The notes under the pieces: model-generated
The model's input: only the letters and a program-made list of their open reading frames with translations
Told to the model about the DNA's origin: nothing
Databases searched by the model: none
Assembly: GCF_000725345.1 (NCBI RefSeq)
Contig: NZ_CP008852.1
Coordinates: forward strand, 3,278,001 to 3,342,000
Reading direction: 5' to 3'
Source: Pelosinus sp. UFO1
GTDB taxonomy: Bacteria; Bacillota; Negativicutes; DSM-13327
Length of the DNA stretch: 64,000 bases
In this document: positions 26,941 to 36,172 of the stretch, in pieces
Layout: the number at the start of each line of letters is the position of its first letter
Numbering within the stretch: the first letter of the stretch is position 1
Position numbers and translations under genes: made by a program

Positions 26941-28038
26941 TCATCGAGATAGATTGTTATTAAGTACTTCCAATATATCCATAGCGTTCGGTGGACAGCC
27001 TACTACCGATTGGGTACATTTATTGGTACAACGTCCAATTCCAATGCCCTCCAATTCCTGCCCTTGAAAATCTTGTCCTATATAAATAGGTTTACATATA
27101 GATTTTAACATATCTATATCATCCAGACGTTGTAAGGCATGAACCAAACTACCATAGCAAGCCGAGCAGGCACTTTTGGCAATTACCTTTTTTGTCAAAT
27201 GTCTTACTTGATTTGAGGTTTTAAATTCACTGTTTCTTTTGAGTCCTACATCATATTCTTGTATGTTTGCCATGGCAAGATTACTCGAACCTACTCCCAT
27301 ACCCTCAGCAATGCCAATATATTCAATATCTTCTTTCGTATATCCCAACAAGGACGCGGCATAAGTATCCAATAATACTGGATCTTTCCCTATAATAATT
27401 CGATCCATCTGTACAGGGTTACCGCCTTCTTCAAAAGTAAGATCACCTGCCATGCCATCAACAATAATAAGGCCCATGGGAATTGCCTTTGCTAAGTAAC
27501 CAATTGGTTTCGTAAGGCCAAGAGTATGGAACCTTCTCTTTTCTTTATCAGGAATACAGCCCTTTAAATTTTTTAAGGCACAAGTCATCAATGTCTGGCA
27601 GTGAGCTTTCAACACTGGAATGTTAATCAAAAAGTCAACTTGCAATGGCCTTTGACAAACATGCAACTCTAGATCTCCTACTTGCCTTACTACAGAAGAA
27701 TCATCTTTTAAATCATAAAGAGGTACATTGTACTTCTGGGCAAGATCTTCATAACCGCATACTTTAAAGGCCCGTTTCGTACTATCCCCTACCCAGGAGC
27801 CTTCCATGATACTAATGTTCTTACACCCATGATTCTGCAAATATTGAATTACGCCTTCCACAATAGACGGAGAGGTCGTTGCCCCTTCTTTGGCAGGCTT
27901 CGCGACAACCAAATTTGGCTTTATACCAATATGCATATCCACATTCAGGTCCTTGATAAGCTGAATGCTCTCCAGCATTTCATAAATCATTTTACGGCAA
28001 TCACTGCCATAAATAACGTGAATTTCATTTCTCTTCAT
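26941..28038 (-). CDS. DUF362-domain protein with cysteine-rich C-terminus
   Basis: A 365-residue protein. The DUF362 domain covers about residues 5-250 (GIKPNLVVAKPAKEGATTS, SIMEGSWVGDSTKRAFK, LINIPVLKAHCQT, CALKNLKGCIPD). The C-terminal part has clustered cysteines (SACSACYGS and GRCTNKCTQSVVGCPPNA), likely metal or Fe-S ligands. The function of DUF362 proteins is not settled; many have ferredoxin-like partners or tails. The ATG at 28038 behind AAGGGAG was chosen over an upstream start. No link to the inositol genes is proven. Confidence 0.8.
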   Translation of the reverse strand: MKRNEIHVIYGSDCRKMIYEMLESIQLIKDLNVDMHIGIKPNLVVAKPAKEGATTSPSIVEGVIQYLQNHGCKNISIMEGSWVGDSTKRAFKVCGYEDLAQKYNVPLYDLKDDSSVVRQVGDLELHVCQRPLQVDFLINIPVLKAHCQTLMTCALKNLKGCIPDKEKRRFHTLGLTKPIGYLAKAIPMGLIIVDGMAGDLTFEEGGNPVQMDRIIIGKDPVLLDTYAASLLGYTKEDIEYIGIAEGMGVGSSNLAMANIQEYDVGLKRNSEFKTSNQVRHLTKKVIAKSACSACYGSLVHALQRLDDIDMLKSICKPIYIGQDFQGQELEGIGIGRCTNKCTQSVVGCPPNAMDILEVLNNNLSR

Positions 28039-28179
28039 TGTTTTTCTCCCTTTGGTTTTTAACAATGTATCATATTTTTCTGTAAATTTCCATGATTAAT
28101 TATAATTGCTCCTGCTGTCTGAATTTGATTAACTTAATTAGCTGCAGTCGAAGTGCCACCGGAAGTTGTACCTCTTTTG

Positions 28180-28218
28180 AAAAAATAAAGATCGCAACCT
28201 CAATATAAGGAAGCGACC
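28180..28218 (-). terminator. Terminator of the iolG-like/isomerase pair
   Basis: On the minus strand GGTCGC (28218-28213) pairs with GCGATC (28195-28190) and an inner CCT/AGG, followed by TTTATTTTTT (28189-28180). It lies 17 bases after the stop of the isomerase gene. Confidence 0.8.
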
Positions 28219-28235
28219 ATTTCATCATCAGCTAT

Positions 28236-29159
28236 TTATTTACTAATGGTTAGTCTAAGTGCATCAATGGAAGTTTTCACTCCTGCTAGTGGTGTCATAG
28301 TCATGTCCTCCATCTCTAGAGATACATAATCGTCGTAGGCTGCCATACGGCAAACTGAAAAGAATTCTTTCCACCATAGCAAGTCGTGGCCGCATCCTAC
28401 TGCTACATAATTCCACGAACGCTCCGCAAAGCGGTCAATCGTTTTCGTGTCTAGTACGCCATTTGCCCCCACCAATCTGCGCTCCAGCCTAGAATCTTTG
28501 CCATGAATATGATAAAGTGCTTCATCTAATACACGTACAGCCTCAATAGGGTCTCCTCCCATCCAGAACATATGCCCCGGGTCCAAATTCATACCAATCA
28601 TCTTACCAACTTCGCCCCTGAGTCTGATGAGGGTTTCGGGATTGTAAACCAGCTGGCAGCCGTGATTTTCCAAGGCAATACGCTCAATACCACAGCTTTC
28701 TGCATCCTTTACTAACTTGTGCCATGCAGGAATAGCCACGTCCTCCCACTGATATTTGAGCACATCCTGTGTTTCGGGCGGCCAGCTTGTTGTCACCCAT
28801 ACAGGTGTGCTATCCCCCTTGCATCCCACTGGCAGGCCGCTCATCATAATAATTTTTTTAATTCCTAACATTTCAGCAAGCTGAAATGTCTTTTGGGTAA
28901 CAACCATATCTTTTTCATATGCCAAGGGATTGCCTGAACAGTTCAGTGCGATCAGCTCAATATCTCGCTTTTTTAAGGCATCCATATATTTATCTCTAGC
29001 TATTTTACTGGTGATAAGCTCGTCAAGGTTTAGATGGGGTGCTTTTGACCAGTTGCCTGTTGGAATTTCCAAAGCCTGAACTCCAAGACTCTGAACCATG
29101 TCTAACATTTCCTCAAAGTTCATATATCCCAGTGAATCAGGTATATAAGATAGCTTCAT
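28236..29159 (-). CDS. Sugar phosphate isomerase/epimerase family TIM-barrel protein
   Basis: A 307-residue protein of the xylose-isomerase-like TIM-barrel (AP endonuclease 2) superfamily. Visible metal-site type strings are ALENHGCQLVYNPET, GMNLDPGHMFWMGGDP, IHGKD and the late VSLEMEDMTM. It is a clear paralogue of the 38946-39887 product along its whole length. It lies 14 bases after an iolG-like dehydrogenase gene and should act with it. A role in inositol or keto-inositol isomerisation is inferred from context; the exact substrate is unknown. Confidence 0.8.
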   Translation of the reverse strand: MKLSYIPDSLGYMNFEEMLDMVQSLGVQALEIPTGNWSKAPHLNLDELITSKIARDKYMDALKKRDIELIALNCSGNPLAYEKDMVVTQKTFQLAEMLGIKKIIMMSGLPVGCKGDSTPVWVTTSWPPETQDVLKYQWEDVAIPAWHKLVKDAESCGIERIALENHGCQLVYNPETLIRLRGEVGKMIGMNLDPGHMFWMGGDPIEAVRVLDEALYHIHGKDSRLERRLVGANGVLDTKTIDRFAERSWNYVAVGCGHDLLWWKEFFSVCRMAAYDDYVSLEMEDMTMTPLAGVKTSIDALRLTISK

Positions 29160-29173
29160 CGGCAGCTTCTCCT

Positions 29174-30181
29174 TTATTTACTATAAAATTGTGGACACTC
29201 AGGCATTTCAATCGGCACAATGGTACCCTTTTCTCTGGCCTCAGTACAAGCATCCGCTGTAATACATGCAGCATATCCATCCCATGCAGTGGGTCCTGTT
29301 ACCATACCCTGTTTTACCCCATCGATCCACTGCTGAAATTCTATGTCGTATGCTTCAATAAATCGATCTGACCAGTCAGAAAAAATTTCATAGGAAAGTG
29401 CCCCTTGCGAGCGCATCACAATAGCAGCAGGATCTGGGAGACGAACCGTACCCGTTTCACCTACTACTTCGCACTGAACATCATAACCATACTGACAATT
29501 AACAAAGGATTCTATATCGATCCGAACCCCACTCTGTGTTTCCAATAGCACAATCTGTGGATCACGCAAACCATCTGCTGCAAGACGGGAACTTCTCGGT
29601 ATCAATACTTGAGCAGTCTTATATTCTTCGCCCAATAGCCAGCGCAATACATCAATTTCATGAATAACAGAATTCTTAATACTCATTTCTGTAGTATGTT
29701 TAGGTCCAGGAATACGATTTCTATGCACACAATGAAGCAGCAATGGCTCACCAATTTTGTCGTCTTCAATAGCAGATTTAATTTGTCTGTAGCCTCTATC
29801 AAAACGTCTCATAAAACCAACCTGTACCAGCTGCTTGCCTTCGGCAATTTCAGCTTCTATAATTTTTTTACAATCTTCTGCCGAAGTAGCCAACGGCTTT
29901 TCGCATAAGACAAATTTTCTGGCCTTAATAGCAGTAAGTACATATTGGGCATGCGTTGGATCCCAAGATGCAATAACAATAGCATCTACCTCTGGTGCTG
30001 CAATAACTTCTTCACCAGTTACATAAACCTTTGCATTATATTGGTCGGCAATTTTCTTAGCACGATCTATATTTATGTCAGATAACGCTACAACTTTTGC
30101 TCCCGTAATGACATCCGTGAGTCTGCGGATATGATCCTCTCCAATGGCTCCAGTTCCAATTACGCCAATACGCAAATCCAT
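29174..30181 (-). CDS. Gfo/Idh/MocA dehydrogenase, inositol 2-dehydrogenase-like
   Basis: A 335-residue NAD-dependent dehydrogenase. It has the Rossmann motif [17 protein letters not shown], the EKPLA signature and the catalytic-type segment [12 protein letters not shown]. It follows B. subtilis IolG closely and is a paralogue of the 48075-49088 gene (same FVNCQYGYD and GPTAWDGYAA strings). The ATG at 30181 behind AGGAGGGG was chosen over an upstream start. Oxidation of an inositol isomer to a keto-inositol is likely; which isomer cannot be read from sequence. Confidence 0.85.
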   Translation of the reverse strand: MDLRIGVIGTGAIGEDHIRRLTDVITGAKVVALSDINIDRAKKIADQYNAKVYVTGEEVIAAPEVDAIVIASWDPTHAQYVLTAIKARKFVLCEKPLATSAEDCKKIIEAEIAEGKQLVQVGFMRRFDRGYRQIKSAIEDDKIGEPLLLHCVHRNRIPGPKHTTEMSIKNSVIHEIDVLRWLLGEEYKTAQVLIPRSSRLAADGLRDPQIVLLETQSGVRIDIESFVNCQYGYDVQCEVVGETGTVRLPDPAAIVMRSQGALSYEIFSDWSDRFIEAYDIEFQQWIDGVKQGMVTGPTAWDGYAACITADACTEAREKGTIVPIEMPECPQFYSK

Positions 30182-30260
30182 AACAGTACCCCTCCTAGAT
30201 TTACATAAATGAAACAACCAATATGGCAATATCGCTTTTTATTCTAATTTTTTTCTATTG

Positions 30261-30380
30261 CTACACACGGAATTTATTTACCGCGTTACTTAACTGCTCT
30301 GCCAATTTTGCCAGTTCCTGACTAGCTATTGCAATTTGTTCCATAGAAGCAGACTGTTCTTCACTTGCTGCCGAAAAACC
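30261..30380 (-). pseudogene. Fragment of an MCP C-terminus
   Basis: On the minus strand about 37 codons ending in TAG at 30261 read AASEEQSASMEQIAIASQEL, then AKLAEQLSNAVNKF and RV. This is the typical end of a methyl-accepting chemotaxis protein signalling domain. An in-frame stop lies just upstream and no HAMP, membrane or hairpin-tip sequence is present, so it is a stump. It fills the gap between two inositol-type genes. Confidence 0.75.
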
Positions 30381-30463
30381 TCATATGTATGAATATTGTC
30401 AACAACGCTTTTTGATTCCACGGAAAAGTTATGATAAGCAAAGCCAATATAAGAACCTAAAGC

Positions 30464-31243
30464 TTAAAGCTCTAATAATTCTCTAGCTACTTTCATAGAA
30501 GTTCGCGTAGGAAGAAGTTCAAAACCTACAACTCCATCATAACCAAGCTGCCTGAATCGCTCCATTACATTTTTATAATTTATTTCTCCAGTGCCCGGTT
30601 CATTTCTGCCTGGAACATCGGCTATATGTATATAACCGATTAATTTTATATATCTAGTTATGGAATCAATGATATTCCCCTCATTTATTTGCATATGATA
30701 GACATCATATAAAATCTTAATATAATTTGATTTAACCATAGTAATTAATGCCGCAGCATCCTTGGTATAGGCTAAAAAATTATTCACATGATCTACCTGA
30801 GTGTTCAGTGCTTCTAAAACCAATGTAATCTCATTTTGCTCGGCAATCGGTGCTAATCTGCTTAAAACATGAAACATATTATCAAATTTTTCGTATGTAC
30901 TTATTTCAGGAAAAGCATTCACTACTTTTCCACCCGCGCCTAAAGCATTAGAGTGCAGCACAAGATACTTACAGTCAAGAAATAGTGCAGTATGTATTGA
31001 TTCCACAACAAAAGAAATATAATCTTCATTCTCCTCTTGATGAATCATAGAAAAATCCTGATCACCCGAAAAACTGGCAATTCTCAAGTCATATTTCTCA
31101 CATAAAGATTTTATCTTTGCTATATCTTTATCTTTCCATGACCAAAATTCAATATAATGGAATCCCGCCTCTTTTGCCAAAAAAAATCTTTCTTCGAAAG
31201 GAACTTCTGTAAACAGCATTTCAATACATGCCGATTTTTTCAT
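30464..31243 (-). CDS. Hydroxypyruvate isomerase-like TIM-barrel protein
   Basis: A 259-residue protein of the hydroxypyruvate isomerase/inosose isomerase type TIM-barrel family. Strings such as LVLEALNTQVDH, LYDVYHMQINEGN, HIADVPGRNEPGTGEINY and VGFELLPT match the Hyi-like group, with Glu, Asp and His metal ligands in the expected strands. The ATG at 31243 was preferred to the GTG at 31252. It lies after the rbsB-like gene in the same direction, possibly in that operon. True substrate may be a keto-inositol or another ketose rather than hydroxypyruvate. Confidence 0.75.
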   Translation of the reverse strand: MKKSACIEMLFTEVPFEERFFLAKEAGFHYIEFWSWKDKDIAKIKSLCEKYDLRIASFSGDQDFSMIHQEENEDYISFVVESIHTALFLDCKYLVLHSNALGAGGKVVNAFPEISTYEKFDNMFHVLSRLAPIAEQNEITLVLEALNTQVDHVNNFLAYTKDAAALITMVKSNYIKILYDVYHMQINEGNIIDSITRYIKLIGYIHIADVPGRNEPGTGEINYKNVMERFRQLGYDGVVGFELLPTRTSMKVARELLEL

Positions 31244-31341
31244 ATCATCCACGTCCGATCATAGTTATAACTTTAGCAGAGTTAGTCCTTTTAAAGTACA
31301 ACACTGCATACTATTAAAATAAAAAGTAGCTCTCTCCCTCT

Positions 31342-31418
31342 TTTGCAAGCGCACGCATCTATTGCGAAAAATATCATTGAAATAAGTGTAACTGATCGTA
31401 TATGCATGCGCTTGTAAA
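31342..31418. repeat. Imperfect inverted repeat 3' of the rbsB-like gene
   Basis: Bases 31342-31358 match the reverse complement of 31402-31418 at 15 of 17 positions, separated by 43 bases. It lies between the binding-protein gene and the hydroxypyruvate isomerase-like gene. It could be an mRNA structure or a pair of regulator sites; no U run is present. Confidence 0.45.
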
Positions 31419-31442
31419 GATCATCAGATTCTTTTTTAAATT

Positions 31443-32408
31443 TTATTTACCCAAAATCTTTTTTAAATCATCACTTTTTTGCTTAATATTTTCAGCATTA
31501 ACAATTTCCGTACCAGTATCTATACGTTTTTCAATCGTTTCACCTTTAGCGATTTTAACAGCCGCTTCTACACTTTTAAAACCTATATTATATGGACTTT
31601 GTGCTACAGATGCATCCAGTTTTCCAGCACTAATGGAAGCCAATGCATCAGGAGAACCGTCGAAGCCAACCACAATTATTTTCTTCCCAGCATCTTCTAA
31701 GGCTTTGGCTGCTCCCAGTGCCATCTCATCATTTGTGGCAAAGACAGCAGCAAATTCCTGTTTACTTTGCAGAATATTTTCAATTACAGTTACTGCCATG
31801 GAACGTTCGCTATTAGCAGGCTGCGTTACAGCCACTTCCAAACCTGCAGTTTTTAAACCTTCGATACAGCCGTTGACTCGCTCGTCATGAGTGGGATCAC
31901 CTAAAGCACCACGCAAAACAACTATTTTTGATCCCTTCGGAAGTTTTTTCCCAAAGTATTCCCCTGCAAGTTTACCACCATTAAAGTTACCAGTACCTAC
32001 AAAAGAAGCTTTCGCCTCCCACTCTGCATCCGTATCAGCAAGAATCACAGGAATTTTAGAATCTTTGGCTCGATTGAAAACGGGGATGGCACTAGCGGCT
32101 TGGGAAGGAGCTACTACTAACGCACTTACTTTCCTAGTTACTTGATCTTCAATCAAAGAAATTTGCCCAGTTACATCCGTCTCTGCATTAGGACCAAGAA
32201 CTTTTACTTCAACACCATATTTTTCTCCTGCTGCTTTAGCTCCAGATTCTACTATTTTCCAATAATCACTATTTAATGCTTTCACTACTACACCTATTTT
32301 CATTTTCTCAGGTTCTTTTTGCGTTTGGGTTTGGGTACTACCACAACCAGTGGCTATAAGAGCAATTATCAAAAACAACGCTACCGCCAAAGGAGTGTAC
32401 TTTTTCAT
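31443..32408 (-). CDS. Sugar/inositol ABC transporter substrate-binding lipoprotein (RbsB-like)
   Basis: A 321-residue exported binding protein with a lipoprotein signal ending IATGC (Cys22). The two-lobed type I binding domain includes KIGVVVKALNSDYWKIVESG, FATNDEMALGAAKALEDAG and VVGFDGSPDAL. It belongs with the permease and ATPase genes upstream. An iolG-like gene at the head of the operon and a DeoR regulator opposite suggest an inositol or related polyol as ligand; ribose itself remains possible. Confidence 0.85.
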   Translation of the reverse strand: MKKYTPLAVALFLIIALIATGCGSTQTQTQKEPEKMKIGVVVKALNSDYWKIVESGAKAAGEKYGVEVKVLGPNAETDVTGQISLIEDQVTRKVSALVVAPSQAASAIPVFNRAKDSKIPVILADTDAEWEAKASFVGTGNFNGGKLAGEYFGKKLPKGSKIVVLRGALGDPTHDERVNGCIEGLKTAGLEVAVTQPANSERSMAVTVIENILQSKQEFAAVFATNDEMALGAAKALEDAGKKIIVVGFDGSPDALASISAGKLDASVAQSPYNIGFKSVEAAVKIAKGETIEKRIDTGTEIVNAENIKQKSDDLKKILGK

Positions 32409-32524
32409 CCTAACCCCTCTTTTCTCAATTTAATAGTTCCAGAGCTTTAATGATCAGTTTATTTCTATTCTCATTTTCACCTCCTTATCATGATAGTCTT
32501 CAGTGTCTATACCATGCTTATTTT

Positions 32525-33526
32525 TCATGCCTTAACTCTTGCAGCTGCCTTATGGCGCAGTACATCTACATATACTGCAAGGATAATAACAATACCAATA
32601 GCAACGGTCTGCATTTCAGCAGAGACACTCAAAAGGTTCAAGCCGTTTCTTAGTACCGCCATAATCATGGAACCAATTAATGTTCCCCAAACGGTACCCT
32701 CACCTCCCATAAAACTTGCACCGCCAATAATACATGCTGCAATCGCATCAAATTCATACCCCAAACCAGCTAAAGGGTATGCTGAATTGACTCGCCCGAC
32801 TAGAACCAGTCCGCCTAAAGCTGCCATTAAGCCACTGATGGTATAAACGATAATTAGAACTTTATCAATGCTTATTCCAGACAAACGCGTTGCTTCCGGA
32901 TTACCGCCTACGGCATAAATATAGCGCCCAACAGTAGTATAATTAAGAAAAACGTGGAAAAGAGCATACACTACTAATACCAAAATAAAGCTAACCGGTA
33001 TAGGTCCTACAAAAGATGCCCCCAGAAATTGTATTGATGTCGGGAAATTCGAAATTGGCGAAGCAGCTGTTACAATTAAGGCCAAGCCACGAGCCACATT
33101 CATCGTTCCTAATGTAGAAATAAAAGGATGTGGCAGCGACATTTTAGTTAACATAATTCCATTAAGCCACCCAAGAAGTATACCTATACCTAAACACACA
33201 AGTACGCCAATGATAGGAGACATTCCCATCTTTACAACAACAATTCCCATCATAACGGTACTCAATGCTAAAATTGAACCAACTGATAAATCAATCCCAG
33301 CTGTTAAAATCGTTAATAACATTCCAATCGCAATCAGACTGTTAATAGCTGACTGCCTGGCAACATTCATAATATTATCCATCGTTAAAAAATAAGGAGA
33401 TGCAAGTGTCAACACAAGGGATAAACCTAATAACCCAAGTAAGGAACCCATTTTTTTTACCAGCTGAAGAAATTGTGTTTTTTGCGCCCCCTCATAACTC
33501 TGTACTTCAGGCATGTTTGTATTCAT
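32525..33526 (-). CDS. ABC transporter permease (RbsC-like)
   Basis: A 333-residue inner-membrane permease of the BPD_transp_2 family with about 8-10 helices. GIDLSVGSILALSTVMMG and the EAA-like EFDAIAACIIGGASFMGGEG are typical. The N-terminal ~30 residues are polar and cytosolic. It overlaps the ATPase gene by 20 bases and has an AGGAGG site inside the overlap, so the two are probably translationally coupled. Confidence 0.88.
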   Translation of the reverse strand: MNTNMPEVQSYEGAQKTQFLQLVKKMGSLLGLLGLSLVLTLASPYFLTMDNIMNVARQSAINSLIAIGMLLTILTAGIDLSVGSILALSTVMMGIVVVKMGMSPIIGVLVCLGIGILLGWLNGIMLTKMSLPHPFISTLGTMNVARGLALIVTAASPISNFPTSIQFLGASFVGPIPVSFILVLVVYALFHVFLNYTTVGRYIYAVGGNPEATRLSGISIDKVLIIVYTISGLMAALGGLVLVGRVNSAYPLAGLGYEFDAIAACIIGGASFMGGEGTVWGTLIGSMIMAVLRNGLNLLSVSAEMQTVAIGIVIILAVYVDVLRHKAAARVKA

Positions 33527-35024
33527 TATTAATACCTCCTGTAGCAGCTTTTAAAATTTTTTCTGGTGTAACTTCTAAACAGGAAAACTCACCTGTTATT
33601 TCTCCACTATTCATCACTAAAATGCGATCACTAATTCCCATAACTTCAGGTAATTCAGAAGAAATAACAACCACCGCCGCTCCTTCACCAACCAGACGAT
33701 TGATAAGATTATAAACCTCGACTTTAGCACCAACATCAATACCACGGGTCGGTTCATCAAAAATAAATATTTTTGCCTTTGAGCACAACCATTTAGCAAT
33801 TACCACCTTCTGCTGATTACCACCAGATAACAAGCGAGTAGTCATCTTTGGAATAGCAGGGTGAATCTGTAGTTCTCGCATCATTTTATCGACTTCAGCA
33901 GTCAACATCTTTTGGTCAATAAAGTAGCCAAACTTGCAAAATTTCTTCAGTCCAGTCAAAGTGGAATTTACAATAATATCATGCATCAGAATCAGTCCTT
34001 GACCCTTGCGGTCTTCTGTAAGAAAAGCCATACCGTGTTGAATAGCATCCTTTGGACTATTAATTTCTACCTTTTTCCCAAATATTTCGATAATTCCACT
34101 GTCAATTTTATCTGCACCAAAAATCGCCCTTGCTAATTCAGTTCGCCCTGCACCAACTAGTCCCGCAAATCCAATTACCTCTCCTTTATGTAAATCAAAG
34201 GACACGTTATTTAGTATTCCTGCTTGATTTAGATTCCTAACCCTTAAAGCGATATCTCCTTTTTGAGTTTGGTGTCTAGGAAATTTTTCTTCCAGAGTAC
34301 GTCCTACCATTAAGCGAATGATTTTTTCTTCATCCGCTTCACATCGCTCCATCGTTGCAATTTTGTAGCCGTCGCGGATCACTGTAATACGGTCAGCTAT
34401 GGCCAATACCTCTTCTAACCGATGGGAGATATAAATAACTGCAATACCTTTTTCTCTTAGCTTATGTATGTTTTTCAACAAAACCTCTACTTCGCGGCCT
34501 GATAGACTAGACGTTGGCTCATCCATAATAATTAGCTTTGCATTGGCAATTAGTGCACGAGCAATTTCAATCATCTGTTGATACCCCAGCATATATTCAC
34601 TAGCTGACTTAGTCACATCAATATCAATCCCAAGTTCCAGTAAAGCACGTTTCGCCAAATGATTCATTTTATGATAATCTAGTAACCCGACTCTTGGAAT
34701 TCGTAACTCCCGACCTAAAAAAATGTTTTCTGTAACAGTCATATTAGGGACTATACTTAATTCTTGATAAATTGCTGTAATACCTAAAGAAAATGATTCT
34801 TTTGTATTATTAAACTGAACGACTTTATCTTCACAAAACATCTCACCATCATTACTCTGATACACACCGGTTAGTATTTTGATAAACGTGGATTTTCCCG
34901 CTCCATTTTCACCGCAAAGAGCATGAATTTCACCATTTTTGATATCCAAACTGACGTCTGTCAAGGCATTCACACCAGGAAACCTTTTACAGATTCCTTT
35001 GAGACTTAAAAAGTATTCACTCAT
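33507..35024 (-). CDS. ABC transporter ATPase (RbsA-like, two domains)
   Basis: A ~505-residue tandem ATPase. The N-terminal half has Walker A GENGAGKST and Walker B LIIMDEPTSSL. The C-terminal half has the degenerate GLVGAGRTE, an intact LSGGNQQK signature and FIFDEPTRGIDVGAK. The ATG at 35024 behind GGGAGGG was chosen over the longer frame. It energises the 32525-33526 permease. Ribose, xylose and inositol importers all use this class, so the substrate rests on context. Confidence 0.88.
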   Translation of the reverse strand: MSEYFLSLKGICKRFPGVNALTDVSLDIKNGEIHALCGENGAGKSTFIKILTGVYQSNDGEMFCEDKVVQFNNTKESFSLGITAIYQELSIVPNMTVTENIFLGRELRIPRVGLLDYHKMNHLAKRALLELGIDIDVTKSASEYMLGYQQMIEIARALIANAKLIIMDEPTSSLSGREVEVLLKNIHKLREKGIAVIYISHRLEEVLAIADRITVIRDGYKIATMERCEADEEKIIRLMVGRTLEEKFPRHQTQKGDIALRVRNLNQAGILNNVSFDLHKGEVIGFAGLVGAGRTELARAIFGADKIDSGIIEIFGKKVEINSPKDAIQHGMAFLTEDRKGQGLILMHDIIVNSTLTGLKKFCKFGYFIDQKMLTAEVDKMMRELQIHPAIPKMTTRLLSGGNQQKVVIAKWLCSKAKIFIFDEPTRGIDVGAKVEVYNLINRLVGEGAAVVVISSELPEVMGISDRILVMNSGEITGEFSCLEVTPEKILKAATGGINNEYKHA

Positions 35025-35146
35025 GCTTAACCCTCCCAATACATCTAATGCTTTAAAGCAATAAATCATCAACTACGTTATTACATATCAGCCGTTTCCT
35101 GTATATCCTTGCAAGCTTTTTATGTATACCTAGCGGAATAAATGTA

Positions 35147-36172
35147 TTATAAACCAAAGGTATTTTTGATTTCAGCTATTGTAACGGGTCTATTTTCATC
35201 CAAAGATTTCTTAGCAGCTAATCCTATAATAACCGGCTCTAAACCATCTGTAACACTCACCGGAACAGCAGTATTATTCTCTATTGCAACAACAAATTCT
35301 TGAATTTCAGTGGTATAGGCCTGCATATATCTTTCCAAGAAAAAATGCAATGGTTTTTCAGCTACAACACCATCAATCGTACTCAATAACGTAGTCGAAG
35401 AAGTATCGTTACCAATTTCTACTGCTCCTTTAGAACCAAAGACTTCTGCTCGTTGGTCATAACCATAAGACGCACGTCTACAATTATCAATTACCGCCAT
35501 AGCACCATTTTTCAGTTTCATGGTGATTATTGCCGTATCAATATCGCCAGCTTTACCAATCGAAGGGTCCACTAATACGCTACCTACAGCATAGACTTCC
35601 ACGACTTCACTACCCGACAAATAGCGAACCATATCAAAATCATGAATCGTCATGTCAAGAAACATTCCACCTGATACTTTTACATAACTAATAGGTGGCG
35701 CTTCGGGATCACGAGAAGTAATTTTAATAATATGCTGTGTCCCAATTTTACCTGCTGCTACAGCTTCTTTGACTGATCTGAAATTGTGATCAAAACGGCG
35801 ATTAAAGCCAACCTGATATTTGTATTTAGAACTTTGCACTGCTTTCATTACTTCTTTAATTTTTTCTACATTATGATCAACAGGTTTCTCACAGAATACG
35901 TGTTTACCAGCTTTAATCGCTTCTAAAGAAATCTGTGAATGAGTGTCAGTCGATGAACAGACCAACACAGCATCAATTTCTGTATCTGCCAAAATGCTAC
36001 GATAATCCTTACTAATATGTTGAATGCCTAATGATTTCGCCCATTGTTCCCCAGTTTCGTCCAAAAATGGATCCGCAATAGCCGTTACTTCTGCTCCCTT
36101 CACATATTTACTGATACCTTCCGCATGTACTTTACCAATTCTACCTACTCCGATAATACCAATCTTTAACAT
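35147..36172 (-). CDS. iolG: Inositol 2-dehydrogenase-like oxidoreductase (Gfo/Idh/MocA)
   Basis: A 341-residue NAD-dependent dehydrogenase. KIGIIGVGRIGKVHAEGIS is the nucleotide-binding motif, CEKPVDHN the signature, and GGMFLDMTIHDFDMVRYL holds the catalytic Asp/His region. It belongs to the inositol dehydrogenase group distinct from the 48075-type IolG. It is the first gene of the transporter operon, 122 bases before the ATPase gene, and is divergent from a DeoR regulator. It may oxidise the inositol brought in by that importer; the symbol is by family. Confidence 0.8.
   Translation of the reverse strand: MLKIGIIGVGRIGKVHAEGISKYVKGAEVTAIADPFLDETGEQWAKSLGIQHISKDYRSILADTEIDAVLVCSSTDTHSQISLEAIKAGKHVFCEKPVDHNVEKIKEVMKAVQSSKYKYQVGFNRRFDHNFRSVKEAVAAGKIGTQHIIKITSRDPEAPPISYVKVSGGMFLDMTIHDFDMVRYLSGSEVVEVYAVGSVLVDPSIGKAGDIDTAIITMKLKNGAMAVIDNCRRASYGYDQRAEVFGSKGAVEIGNDTSSTTLLSTIDGVVAEKPLHFFLERYMQAYTTEIQEFVVAIENNTAVPVSVTDGLEPVIIGLAAKKSLDENRPVTIAEIKNTFGL

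Noticed and set aside
31402-31890. 162-codon plus-strand frame opposite the rbsB-like gene
   Set aside because: Overlaps a well-supported lipoprotein gene on the other strand and shows no domain; the inverted repeat at its start belongs to the intergenic region.
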